Of a stretch of 64,000 nt of DNA, positions 11,442-19,839 are shown one piece after another. Source of the stretch: Arthrobacter sp. ATA002. GTDB lineage: Bacteria > Actinomycetota > Actinomycetes > Actinomycetales > Micrococcaceae. The stretch spans positions 2,666,001 to 2,730,000 of the forward strand of contig NZ_CP114015.1 in the NCBI RefSeq assembly GCF_026898095.1. Reading direction: 5' to 3'. The stretch's first letter is position 1, and the number at the start of each line of letters is the position of its first letter. The notes beneath the pieces were generated by a model that worked only from the letters and a program-made list of their open reading frames with translations, did no database searches and had not been told where the DNA came from. Made by a program: the position numbers and the translations under genes.

Positions 11442-11473
11442 CTCCACTTTACTCCACTTCCCTCCACAGTCAA
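11442..11473 (-). promoter_or_regulatory. mraZ promoter overlapped by a three-repeat MraZ box
   Basis: On the minus strand, three copies of GTGGAG lie exactly 10 bases apart (11462-11467, 11452-11457, 11442-11447). This matches the known layout of MraZ boxes, which are TGGG/TGGA-type pentamers repeated at 10-bp intervals. A TTGACT (11468-11473) followed 16 bases later by TAAAGT forms a sigma70-type promoter that the repeats cover. Binding would therefore block RNA polymerase, consistent with autorepression. The repeats and spacing are seen; the function is inferred from the family. Confidence 0.8.
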
Positions 11474-11599
11474 CGATATCGGGGACCTTCGCGCGGCGCG
11501 CCGCACCTTTTCTTCCCCGTAACGGCGCAGGACGTGCCTAGTGGAGGACAAACGCCGGAAGACGCCGTGCAGGGTGCCCCTGCCACCCGTCCTTAAGCA

Positions 11600-11628
11600 C
11601 AAAAAGACCCGCCGCAGCGGGTCTTTTC
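11600..11628 (-). terminator. Intrinsic terminator after the DUF3040 gene
   Basis: AAAGACCCGC / GCGGGTCTTT stem with a 4-base loop. On the minus strand it is followed by a run of Ts, so it ends transcription of the gene at 11671-12054 before the mraZ promoter. The other strand also has a short T-run, so it may act in both directions. Confidence 0.8.
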
Positions 11629-11670
11629 CGTGTTTATCGAGCCGGTGGAGGAAGGTGGAGCATCGGCGGG

Positions 11671-12054
11671 CTATTGATCGCGCTTGCGCTCATCCCACTT
11701 GCTTTCCAGGTTGCTCATGAAGTTCTTCGAGGAACTCGCCTCGCGTTCCTTCTTCCGCGCCGGAGAACTGACCTGCGCTCCGCGTTTGCCCCGCGTCGTC
11801 GCGTAGTACACGCCCGAGCCCATGACCAGGAATCCAAGAACCCCCAGGAGCAGGCTCCACGGCATTTCAAGGGACACCCCGCGGAGGAGCAGCGCAATGC
11901 CTGCCACTGCGACCAGGGCTCCGATCACTATCCGCCGGGTCGAAATCCCGGCGCCGGCCGGCGTCGCCATCGAATTCGCAAACTTGGGGTCCTCGGCGTG
12001 TAATTGCTGCTCCAACTGGTCCAGCAAGCGCTGCTCGTGTTCCGAGAGTGCCAT
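11671..12054 (-). CDS. DUF3040 membrane protein
   Basis: 127-residue protein of the actinobacterial DUF3040 family, commonly found near dcw. The N-terminus MALSEHEQRLLDQLEQQL and EDPKFA are diagnostic. Two hydrophobic segments follow (VIGALVAVAGIALLL and SLLLGVLGFLVMGSGVYY), then a basic C-terminal tail. I chose ATG 12054 because AAGGAGG sits 5 bases upstream; the frame stays open to 12096 but that start lacks a ribosome site. Function is unknown. Confidence 0.88.
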   Translation of the reverse strand: MALSEHEQRLLDQLEQQLHAEDPKFANSMATPAGAGISTRRIVIGALVAVAGIALLLRGVSLEMPWSLLLGVLGFLVMGSGVYYATTRGKRGAQVSSPARKKEREASSSKNFMSNLESKWDERKRDQ

Positions 12055-12286
12055 TACTGCCTCCTTGCGGTCCGAAATACTCTGTAACTCAACCAACGTT
12101 CCCGGTAGCGGGGCGGTTCCCGCCCCGGATTCCGGGCGACTGCGGAGGCACCCCGGGATAAATTCCGGGTTCCGCCGGGACCCATGACCCGGAGAGAACG
12201 CGTGTTGTGTCTACGTCTTAGGATAGGTGGCATTCTGATCCGGGGAAAGCGGCGGCGGCGCGGGGGTAAAACTTTCCGCGCAGGGC

Positions 12287-13534
12287 TTAGGCCGGACGCT
12301 GGTCCTGCGGTGGAGCCTGCCCCGGTCCGCGGTCGGGACGGCCCCTGCGCGAGCCGCCGAGGAGGCGGGCAGGCATGACGCCGAGCTCGCCGAAGCGGGC
12401 ATTGATCTTGTCCAGAGTGTCTTCCGCCGACTTCCAGTTATCATCCCGGCCGTCAAGGGTCAGCTGGACCGCCGCGCCCTCCGCCTGCTCCAGCCGTTCG
12501 GCCCGAAGACCAATCAGGCGGACGCTCATTCGCCGTGGCCCCAGGGCCGTGAGCAGAGCTCGCGTCTCCTCATAAATCAGCTGGGCACTGTCCACGGGTT
12601 CCCGCAGAGTGCGGGTGCGCGTGAGGGTCGAGAAATCGGCGTAACGCAGCTTGAGGGAGACCGCGCGGCTCTGCAGTCCGGCGGCCCTGAGGCGTGCCGC
12701 CGTCTTGTGCGCCAGCCGCAGCAGCTCCGTGTGCAGGGTTTCGTCGTCGGAGACGTCCCGGGGAAAGGTTTCTTCCGCCCCGATGCTCTTTTCCCGCCGC
12801 ACCGGAGTAACTCTCCGCTGGTCCCTTCCCCATGCCAGCTCGTACACATGCTCACCCGTGGCGCCGAGCAGCCGCCGGAGGACGGTCACCGGCGTCCGCG
12901 CGACATCTTCAACCGTCGAAATACCCACGCGGGCCAGGGTTTCCCGGGTCTTGGCCCCTACGCCCCATAAAGCCGAAACATCCAGGGTGTGCAGATAGGC
13001 CACGGTCTCGTCGCTCGGAATCAGCAGGAGCCCGTCGGGTTTGGACCGGGTGGAGGCGATCTTGGCCACGAACTTGGTGGCGGCGATTCCCACGCTCGCC
13101 GTAATGCCGAGCTCCGCGGCCACCCGCCGCCGGATCAGCTCGCCGATGGCCCGCGGAGGTCCCAGCAGGCGCATGGCTCCGGCAATATCCAGGAAGGCCT
13201 CATCCACGCTGAGCGGTTCCACCAGCGGTGTGATGGATTCGAAGATGGCCATCAGCCGCCCCGACACTTCACGGTAATCCTCCTGATGCGGTTCCAGGAT
13301 GACCGCCTGCGGACACTGCCGGTAGGCCACCGACATGGGCATGGCGGAATGGACTCCGTACCGCCGCGCCTCGTAGGAAGCCGACAGGACGACGCTCCTG
13401 CCCCCGAGCCCGCCCACGATGATCGGGCGGCCCGCGAGCTCAGGGCGCTTCAGCAGCTCCACCGAGACATAGAAGGCATCCATGTCCACATGCATGATGG
13501 TGCAGTCGCGGTTTTCGCTGGGGCCGTTGCTCAC
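12287..13534 (-). CDS. dinB: DNA polymerase IV (Y family)
   Basis: Translesion polymerase, 415 residues. Catalytic carboxylates lie in IMHVDMDAFYVSVE near the N-terminus and SVDEAFLDIAG; YEARRYGVHSAMP forms the fingers. A helix-hairpin-helix region (LWGVGAKTRETLARVGIST) and the little-finger domain follow. The C-terminal 30 residues are basic and Pro/Gly-rich. Start is GTG at 13534. It is transcribed away from the divergent lipoprotein gene at 13610, with a short shared 5' region. Usually single-gene and damage-inducible; no clear LexA box was seen by eye. Confidence 0.94.
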   Translation of the reverse strand: MSNGPSENRDCTIMHVDMDAFYVSVELLKRPELAGRPIIVGGLGGRSVVLSASYEARRYGVHSAMPMSVAYRQCPQAVILEPHQEDYREVSGRLMAIFESITPLVEPLSVDEAFLDIAGAMRLLGPPRAIGELIRRRVAAELGITASVGIAATKFVAKIASTRSKPDGLLLIPSDETVAYLHTLDVSALWGVGAKTRETLARVGISTVEDVARTPVTVLRRLLGATGEHVYELAWGRDQRRVTPVRREKSIGAEETFPRDVSDDETLHTELLRLAHKTAARLRAAGLQSRAVSLKLRYADFSTLTRTRTLREPVDSAQLIYEETRALLTALGPRRMSVRLIGLRAERLEQAEGAAVQLTLDGRDDNWKSAEDTLDKINARFGELGVMPARLLGGSRRGRPDRGPGQAPPQDQRPA

Positions 13535-13609
13535 TACTTCATGGTAGACAACGGGTCCGGCGTTTTCGTTTCGCCTAGACTGGGGACCAGATCCTGACCC
13601 CCACTTAAG

Positions 13610-14194
13610 ATGCGGACACCCATGAAGAAGCCCCTGATCGCACTGACTGCTGCCGCCCTCCTGCTGGCCGCGTCCGGCTGCACCCCGGATTCCGGTGGTT
13701 CCACGGACGCCGGCACGGCGGAACCCACTGCCGCCGCAGCGTCGCCCACGGCCGGCGCGTCCACCTCGCCGTCCCCCTCCCCAACGGCTGCGGATTCCGC
13801 TTCCCCCGGCGCCCCGGCTTCCCCCGACAGCTCGGCAGGCCCGTCGGGACCGGCCACCAGCGCCGCCATTGCTGATGGATTCCCCATCGACATTGTTTCG
13901 CTCATGCCCGGCTCAACGGCGCTGTCCACCAGCTTCGAAGAGACTCCCGAACTGTTCACAGCCTCGCTGACGGCTTCCACAAGCTCGTCCGCCGAGGAGA
14001 TCCTCGCGCACTACGAGGCTGAGTTCGAGTCGCAGGGCTTCACCTCGGGTGAGGCCGGGAAGCAGGGGACCACCACCGTGCAGACGTTTGTCCGCTCCGG
14101 CGGCACCGACACGGCCAACGTCGCCGTCGTTCCCCGTGACGGCAGCTTCACCTATACGGCCAGCATTAACACGCTTCCCGAGTCAGCCCAGTAG
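13610..14194 (+). CDS. Secreted lipoprotein, Ala/Ser/Pro-rich, unknown function
   Basis: About 194 residues with a type II signal peptide: KK, then IALTAAALLLAASGC, placing the lipidated Cys near residue 24. A 65-residue Ser/Pro/Ala-rich spacer follows, then a compact C-terminal domain (AEEILAHYEAEFESQGFTS) that looks like a small periplasm-facing module. Either ATG 13610 or ATG 13622 (MKKPLIAL) may start; the second is closer to a normal signal peptide. It is followed 6 bases later by the polyprenyl synthase gene, so the two may be co-transcribed. No function assigned. Confidence 0.8.
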   Translation: MRTPMKKPLIALTAAALLLAASGCTPDSGGSTDAGTAEPTAAAASPTAGASTSPSPSPTAADSASPGAPASPDSSAGPSGPATSAAIADGFPIDIVSLMPGSTALSTSFEETPELFTASLTASTSSSAEEILAHYEAEFESQGFTSGEAGKQGTTTVQTFVRSGGTDTANVAVVPRDGSFTYTASINTLPESAQ

Positions 14195-14200
14195 CCCGGC

Positions 14201-15321
14201 ATGGGAAATCTTCCCGCCGCCGACGCGGCCGCAGCCGGTGAGCTGGCAGCCCGTGAGCAGGCAGAGTACCGAAAGCTATTGGCCAGCGAACTGGACGCCT
14301 TCCTTGCAGAGCAGCAGGCCGTGCTTCAGGAGGTGTCGATGGAGTCGCTGCCGCTTCTGGACGCCGTGTCCTCGCTGGCCCAGGGCGGCAAACGGCTGCG
14401 GGCACTGCTCAATTACTGGGGCTGGCGCGGCGCCGGCGGACCCGAACTGGGCGGAGCACCCGTGCGGGCCGGCGTCGCCCTGGAACTGTTCCAAAGCGCA
14501 GCCCTGATCCATGACGACATCATTGACCGCTCCGACACCCGCCGCGGCGGCCCCAGTGTCCATCGGCGGTTCAGCACCGCGCACAGCGAAGCAGCCTGGC
14601 ATCTGGACGGAACCCACTTCGGGTCCTCCGCAGCCATCCTCGCCGGGGACCTCTGCCTGTCACTGAGCGAGGAGATGTTCTCAGCGGTCGGCGCCCAAGC
14701 TGCCCACGGCACACCGGCCAGGCGGATCTTCAACCGGATGCGCACCGAAGTCATGGCCGGCCAGTACCTGGACATCCTCGAAGAAGTGGTCGGGCCAACG
14801 CATCAGCCCGAGCGCGCCGTCGTCCGCGCCCGCAACATTCTCCGCTTCAAGTCGGCGAAATACACCACGGAACATCCGCTGACCCTGGGCGGAGCACTCG
14901 CCGGCGCCTCCGGGGACCTGCTGGACTGGTACTCGCGTTTCGCCCTTCCCCTGGGGAGGCGTTCCAGCTGCGCGACGACGTGCTGGGCGTGTTTGGCGAC
15001 CCGGATCAAACCGGCAAGCCCGCCGGTGACGACCTGCGCGAGGGCAAGCGAACGGTGCTGATTGCCTACGCGCTGTCGCTCGGCGGTCCTTCGGCACGGG
15101 AAGTCATTGGTTCCGCGCTGGGCCGGGCCGACCTGAACGACGACGGCGTGACCAGGCTCCGCGGGATCATCGAGGAATCCGGAGCCCTGGCCGCCACTGA
15201 AGCCCTCATCGACGGGCATACCAGGGCAGCGTTCGACGCCCTGCAGCAGATGCCCGTCGACGACGTTGCCCGGGCCGCCCTGACGGCCCTCGCCCACGCG
15301 GCGGTCACCCGCTCGGCCTGA
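14201..15321 (+). CDS. Polyprenyl diphosphate synthase, IdsA/GrcC type (one frameshift)
   Basis: Trans-isoprenyl diphosphate synthase that elongates allylic diphosphates with IPP (C20 or longer product; not resolvable here). The first Asp-rich motif is LIHDDIIDRSDTRRG, and substrate-binding GGKRLRALL lies upstream. The frame breaks near 14953 at LPLG, and the next frame continues EAFQLRDDVLGVFGDP, the second Asp-rich motif, then GDDLREGKRTVLI. Adding one G restores about 373 residues. M. tuberculosis has idsA2 (Rv2173) in the same relative position next to Rv2175c and pknL, so this is probably its counterpart. Confidence 0.9.
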
Positions 15322-15373
15322 CCGTTCCCGCCCCCGCATACGGCGTACGCCGGGATGCGGGCAGGGCCCAGAA

Positions 15374-15412
15374 CGCAGCAGCGGCTCCCGTTCCACGGGA
15401 GCCGCTGCTGCG
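15374..15412. terminator. Convergent hairpin terminator
   Basis: A 17-bp perfect stem (CGCAGCAGCGGCTCCCG and its complement) with a 5-base loop lies between the convergent polyprenyl synthase (+) and Rv2175c-like gene (-). The T-rich tail is weak on both sides, but stem length and position support a bidirectional terminator. Confidence 0.7.
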
Positions 15413-15447
15413 TTAACTCTGTCTTAGTTCGCTGTGCTAAGACGCCG

Positions 15448-15801
15448 CTACCAGCCCAGGGCCTGGGCGCGGCGGCGGATCTCCGTTTTTCGGCCCTCGC
15501 GGAGGGCGTCCACCGGACGCCCCGGCAACGAGTCATCCGCAGTAAACAGCCAGCGGATCATTTCTTCGTCGTTGTAGCCGGCATCAATGAGTACCGAAAT
15601 GGTGCCCTTCAAGCTGTCCAGCACAGCGCCGTCGGCCACGAAGGCAGCCGGGATGCTGCGGATTTTCCGCTCCCCGAGCCGCACGGCCACCAGCGCGCGC
15701 TCTTCGAGCAGGCTGTGCACCTTGGTAATGGAAACATTCAGTTGTTCAGCCACGTCGGGCAGGGTCAGCCAGTCGGAAACAAGTTCCTCGAGTTCAGTCA
15801 C
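15448..15801 (-). CDS. Rv2175c-family winged-helix DNA-binding protein
   Basis: 117 residues from GTG 15801. The core LTLPDVAEQLNVSITKVHSLLEERALVAVRLG is an HTH motif. The rest (IPAAFVADGAVLDSLKGTISVLIDAGYNDEEMIRWLFT) is the conserved Rv2175c C-terminal domain. In M. tuberculosis, Rv2175c is phosphorylated by the neighbouring kinase PknL and then loses DNA binding. Here a PASTA kinase lies 1.6 kb away on the other strand. The frame is open upstream to 15900, but those residues do not belong to the family, so I use the GTG start. Target genes are unknown. Confidence 0.85.
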   Translation of the reverse strand: MTELEELVSDWLTLPDVAEQLNVSITKVHSLLEERALVAVRLGERKIRSIPAAFVADGAVLDSLKGTISVLIDAGYNDEEMIRWLFTADDSLPGRPVDALREGRKTEIRRRAQALGW

Positions 15802-15921
15802 TGTCCTAGGTTCCCACGAGAACCCGGTTGGGGGCCACTTCCGACCCGTTGCGCAACCGGAATACGCGTTCTCAAGGTACTCGGGTAGGCCAGGAACCAC
15901 CGGTAGTGTAAATTCGCATAC

Positions 15922-15967
15922 GTCACAGAAATCACTTCTGTCACGCTCGCACCACTACTTGTATATG
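15922..15967 (+). promoter_or_regulatory. Palindromic regulator site and -10 box upstream of the LysM gene
   Basis: GTCACAGAA-ATCAC-TTCTGTCAC (15922-15944) is a near-perfect inverted repeat. The same bases read as three TCAC half-sites at 9-bp intervals (15923, 15932, 15941). A -10-like TATATG lies at 15962-15967, which would put the palindrome near -42 of the transcript, an activator position. The gene downstream is a cell-wall hydrolase. Candidate binders are CRP/GlxR- or MtrA-type regulators, which control such genes in relatives; the choice is not decidable by eye. Confidence 0.5.
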
Positions 15968-16071
15968 GTCGAGTTGCGGTAAAGGCCGCGCCGTCTACAG
16001 ATGAGGAAACAGCCCTTTATGACTGCTCAGTCGATTCAGGGAAGCAATTCCCCCGTTCCAGCTCCAGGGGA

Positions 16072-17356
16072 ATGCCCCGCAAACTGAGTGTTGCGGTGAC
16101 CACCGCGGCCATCCCCGCCGTGATGATGTCGGCGCTCGCGCTTGCCGAACCGGCCCAGGCAGCGCCCGTAACCCCGGATGCCACGCTCTTCCCGCAGCTT
16201 CCGCTGCAGGCCATCAAGAACCTGACCGCGGGAACGGCGAACGTCGTCGCCCCCTCACAGCTGGCTGCGCAGATTCCCGTGACCATTGCTGCAGAATCCA
16301 GCACGCCGTCGGTCCACCGCATCGCACCGGGTGACACGGTCAGCTCCATTGCCGCGCGTTACGGCCTGGCTCTGGACGAAGTCCTCCGCGTGAACAACCT
16401 GCAGAGCGACTCGCTCATCTTTGCCGGCGAGGAACTGCGCCTGCCGGCAGCAGGTTCCCCGGCACCGGACGCCGCTCCCCGCGCCGCGGGGCACCTACAC
16501 CGTAAAAGCCGGCGATACCCTCAGCGCAATCGCGGCGTCGCACGGTGTGAGCCTCGACAGTGTCCTGGCGGCCAACAGCCTGACCCTTACCTCGATTATC
16601 CGTCCCGGCCAAGAGATCGCCCTCTCCGGCGGCGCCGTGGCCGGAGCGTCCGCAGCTCCCGCCGCGCCAGCTCCAGGGACAAGCCACACGGTAGCACCCG
16701 GTGACACCCTGACCGGGATCGCCGCCCGCCACAATGTCAGCCTTTCCGCCCTCATGTCGGCCAACGGCATGGACGGCAGCACCGTCCTGTTCCCGGGAGA
16801 CGCCGTCGTCCTTCCCGGTGCCGGAGTAACAACGCTCGCCACAGCTCCGGCCGAAGCCCCTCCGGCGGACTTGGTTCCCAATACGTTCCTGCACTACACG
16901 TATCCGGACCACGTCGTCGCGGACGCCAATACGAACAAGCACGCGCTGAATGCCACTGCAGTTCCGAGCCGTGCCGATATGCAGCAGATCGTCGCACAGA
17001 CCGCAGTCCAGATGGGCGTTGACCCCGCCCTGGCAATGGCCTTTTCCTTCCAGGAGTCAGGCTTCGACCAGCGTGCCGTATCCCCCGCCAATGCCATTGG
17101 TGCCATGCAGGTCATTCCGAGTTCCGGCGACTGGGCCTCCGACCTCGTCGGACGCCAGCTGAACCTGCTGGACCCCCATGACAATGCGACGGCCGGTGTC
17201 GCGATCATCCGCTCACTGATCCGCACAAGCGACAGCCTGGAAACCGCAGTGGCTTCCTATTACCAGGGCCAGTACTCGGTAACGACCCAGGGGATGTTTG
17301 AGGACACGCGCGGCTACGTGGCGTCGGTGCTGGCACACCGCCAGTCCTTCTCCTAG
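16072..17356 (+). CDS. Secreted LysM - lytic transglycosylase (one frameshift)
   Basis: Cell-wall hydrolase. A signal peptide (RKLSVAVTTAAIPAVMMSALALAEPAQA) is followed by three LysM modules, each with PGDTxxxIAARxG-type cores: HRIAPGDTVSSIAARYG, YTVKAGDTLSAIAASHG and HTVAPGDTLTGIAARHN. The C-terminal SLT domain has AFSFQESGFDQRAVSPANAIGAMQ, with the catalytic Glu in QES. The frame breaks near 16485 between LysM 1 and 2. ATG 16072 lacks a good ribosome site. ATG 16019, preceded by GAGGAAA, is better but lies in another frame, so a second indel near 16060-16080 is likely and the true start is probably 16019. It sits between the Rv2175c-like gene and the PASTA kinase. Confidence 0.88.
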
Positions 17357-17383
17357 CAGCGACGCCCCTTACCGGGCACGGCG

Positions 17384-17420
17384 GGCAGGGTCCGGATCGG
17401 GTGTCGATCCGGACCCTGCC
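17384..17420 (+). terminator. Hairpin between the LysM gene and the kinase
   Basis: Perfect 15-bp stem (GGCAGGGTCCGGATC and complement) with a 7-base loop, 27 bases after the LysM stop. No T-run follows. It ends 24 bases before the kinase start, so the kinase must have its own promoter downstream of it. Confidence 0.6.
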
Positions 17421-17432
17421 TGTCTGCGCACG

Positions 17433-17445
17433 TAGGATCGTAGAG
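17433..17445 (+). promoter_or_regulatory. Probable -10 box for a leaderless kinase mRNA
   Basis: TAGGAT at 17433-17438 ends 6 bases before the GTG start at 17445. Transcription would begin at or next to the start codon, giving a leaderless message, which is common in actinobacteria. No -35 element or ribosome site is evident. This is inferred from spacing alone. Confidence 0.45.
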
Positions 17446-19664
17446 TGCATGAATCCGTGAATGACTCCCTCGTCGGCACCGTAGTGGATGACCGCTACCG
17501 GGTGCTCTCCCGTATTGCCCGCGGAGGAATGTCCACCGTTTACCTGGCCACCGACCTGCGGCTGGACCGGGACGTCGCCCTCAAGGTCCTGTATCCGCAC
17601 CTTGCCGCCGACCCCGGCTTTCTTGACCGCTTCGAGCGGGAGGCCAAGTCCGCCGCCCGGCTTTCCCACCCGCACGTCGTCGGCGTACTGGACCAGGGAT
17701 TTTCCGACAATCTCGCCTATCTGGTCATGGAGTACGTTCCCGGCAAGACGCTGCGGGAACTGCTGGAGGCCCGGACCCGCCTGACCCCGCGGCTGGCCCT
17801 GGCCCTGCTGGACGCGGTCGTGGACGGCCTGGCCGAAGCCCATGACGCGGGAATGATCCACCGCGACGTCAAGCCCGAAAACGTGCTGCTTGCCGACAAC
17901 GGCAGCATCAAGATTGCCGACTTCGGCCTGGCCCGCGCCGTTTCCACCAGCACCAGCACCGGCACCCTGGTGGGAACAGTCGCCTATCTGGCGCCGGAAC
18001 TGGTCACCGGCACCGGCGCCGATGAGCGCAGCGACGTTTACTCCGCCGGAATCATGCTTTACGAAATGCTCACCGGCCGCCAGCCCTTCACCGGCACGGC
18101 ACCCATCCAGGTCGCTTTCCAGCATGTGCATTCCACCGTTCCTGCTCCGTCCGGCGCATGCCCCGGACTGGCCTCGGATTTGGACGAGCTGGTCCGCTGG
18201 TGCACCGACCCCAACCCGGATAACCGCCCCGTCGACGGTAAGGCGCTTCTGGGCGAACTCCGCCATATTCGGACCTCGCTCACCGATGAGCAGCTCGATT
18301 TCCACTGCGGCGGCCCTTCGGAGGACTTATCTCCGTCCCCTTCCGGAGCCACTGAGGTCCTCAGCGCGGCAGCTGCCACCACGGCGGCGCTTGCCCGGCC
18401 GCCCGCCGGGGCCACCGAGGTAATCTCCACCGCCGGCGCTGCCGGGGCCGGTGCGGCGGGTGCGGCGGGTGCGGCGGGTGCGGCGGGTGCCGGAGCGTAT
18501 CCCACGGAAGTTATTCGCCGGTCCGAGAACGCCACCAGCGTCTTTCCCGCGGGTGGCAGCGGAACAGGCCGCAACCGGTTTGGCCCGGCGGACCCGGACG
18601 GTTACTCCGGGGGCGGCGACGGCGGCACCAGTGACCGTGACGACTCCGGAGGCGGCCGGCCGGAACCCGGATCCCGGAGTGAACGGCGGCAGGCCCGCCG
18701 GGAAGCCAAGGCCCGCGAACGGCAGTCCAGCCGCGAGGCCCACCGCCCCGAGATGTCCCTGCGCCGCGGGCGTCCCCGCCGGCGCGGAGCCCTCCTGCTG
18801 GTGCTGGCCGTGCTGCTCATTGCCGCCGCGGTCTTCACCGGCTGGTTCTTTGGCCGCGGGCCGGGTGCCGTGGTGGCCGTACCCGACGTCGCCAATGTCT
18901 CACGGGAAGCAGCCGGGGCCCTGCTGCGCGGGGAGGGACTCCAGTACTCGACGAACGAAATCCATGACGAAATCGTCGCCGCCGGACTCGCCGTGGGCAC
19001 TGATCCCGATGCACCGGCCGAGATCCGGCGCTTCCAGCCGGTGACCCTGCTCATCAGCAAGGGACCGGAGCTGTTCGATGTCCCCAATGTCGTGCAGCGG
19101 ACAGTGGAGGCGGCGTCGGAGAACATTACCGATGCCGGGCTTTCCGTCGGGGCCGTCACTGAGGAATACAGTGAGACCGTGGATGCCGGCAAGGTCATCA
19201 GCCAGTTCCCGGCACCCGACACACAGCTGCGGCGCGATACTTCCGTGAACATTGTTGTGTCCCTCGGCCCTGCACCTGTGGAAGTTCCCTCCCTCCTGGG
19301 CAAGTCTGAAGACGAAGCAATACAGCTCCTCGAAGAGGCCGGCCTTACTGCCGAGATCCTGCCCGGGCAGGTGAACAGCCGTGATGTTCCCGCCGGATCA
19401 GTGGCCGGCCAAACCCCGGAGTCCGGTCTGGTGGAACGCGGGACGGCCGTCACCCTCACCATCTCCAAGGGACCGGTCATGGTAGAGGTGCCCGGGGTCG
19501 TCCGCCAGTCACCCGACGAGGCACGGGCACAGCTGGAAGGCCTCGGTTTCCAGGTCCAGATCAATGAACTGCTGGGCGGGCTGCTGGGCATTGTCCAGTC
19601 GCAGGACCCAGCCGGCGGCTCCATGGCTCCCGAGGGCTCCGTGATTACCCTGCGCGTGGTCTGA
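17445..19664 (+). CDS. PASTA-domain Ser/Thr protein kinase (PknB/PknL-like)
   Basis: 739-residue membrane receptor kinase. The kinase domain holds the Gly loop RGGMSTVY, catalytic Lys47 (VALKVL), HRDVKPENVLL with Asp141, DFG at 159-161 and LAPE. A low-complexity juxtamembrane linker includes a (GAA)n tract, and a basic stretch precedes one membrane segment (about 448-470). Four extracellular PASTA repeats follow, starting VPDVANVSREAA, VPNVVQRTVEAA, VPSLLGKSEDEA and VPGVVRQSPDEA. PASTA domains sense muropeptides or lipid II. The position matches pknL next to Rv2175c in M. tuberculosis, but that kinase lacks PASTA repeats, so I leave the symbol open. The frame is intact. Confidence 0.93.
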   Translation: MHESVNDSLVGTVVDDRYRVLSRIARGGMSTVYLATDLRLDRDVALKVLYPHLAADPGFLDRFEREAKSAARLSHPHVVGVLDQGFSDNLAYLVMEYVPGKTLRELLEARTRLTPRLALALLDAVVDGLAEAHDAGMIHRDVKPENVLLADNGSIKIADFGLARAVSTSTSTGTLVGTVAYLAPELVTGTGADERSDVYSAGIMLYEMLTGRQPFTGTAPIQVAFQHVHSTVPAPSGACPGLASDLDELVRWCTDPNPDNRPVDGKALLGELRHIRTSLTDEQLDFHCGGPSEDLSPSPSGATEVLSAAAATTAALARPPAGATEVISTAGAAGAGAAGAAGAAGAAGAGAYPTEVIRRSENATSVFPAGGSGTGRNRFGPADPDGYSGGGDGGTSDRDDSGGGRPEPGSRSERRQARREAKARERQSSREAHRPEMSLRRGRPRRRGALLLVLAVLLIAAAVFTGWFFGRGPGAVVAVPDVANVSREAAGALLRGEGLQYSTNEIHDEIVAAGLAVGTDPDAPAEIRRFQPVTLLISKGPELFDVPNVVQRTVEAASENITDAGLSVGAVTEEYSETVDAGKVISQFPAPDTQLRRDTSVNIVVSLGPAPVEVPSLLGKSEDEAIQLLEEAGLTAEILPGQVNSRDVPAGSVAGQTPESGLVERGTAVTLTISKGPVMVEVPGVVRQSPDEARAQLEGLGFQVQINELLGGLLGIVQSQDPAGGSMAPEGSVITLRVV
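18450..18485 (+). repeat. 9-bp tandem repeat, four units, in the kinase linker
   Basis: Four perfect in-frame copies of GGTGCGGCG encode Gly-Ala-Ala repeats in the cytoplasmic linker. Perfect 9-bp units allow slippage without breaking the frame, so linker length could vary between strains. Confidence 0.85.
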
Positions 19665-19670
19665 CCCCGG

Positions 19671-19731
19671 CGCAGTGTCCCTTGCGCGGTCCGGCCCCGC
19701 CGCAGTGTCCCTTTGCGCGGTCCGGCCCCGC
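19671..19731 (+). repeat. Tandem duplication of about 30 bp after the kinase gene
   Basis: Two adjacent copies (19671-19700 and 19701-19731) begin CGCAGTGTCC and end CGGTCCGGCCCCGC. They differ by one T in a T-run. They are non-coding and lie between the kinase stop and the terminator. Confidence 0.8.
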
Positions 19732-19761
19732 CGCCGTCCGTACGCCTCCGCCCGGGGACGC

Positions 19762-19802
19762 CTGAGGGGACGGTCCTGGATACTCCCGAACCGTCCCCTC
19801 AG
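19762..19802. terminator. Convergent terminator between kinase and DAHP synthase genes
   Basis: 13-bp perfect stem (CTGAGGGGACGGT and complement) with a 15-base loop, placed between the convergent kinase (+) and aroG (-) genes. It lacks a T-run on either side. Confidence 0.6.
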
Positions 19803-19839
19803 CGCTGCAGATCCATAATGCCGGCTGTCGCGCGGCTGG

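Noticed and set aside
18450..18485. A possible minisatellite outside genes
   Set aside because: The 9-bp units are in frame inside the kinase linker and simply encode Gly-Ala-Ala repeats.
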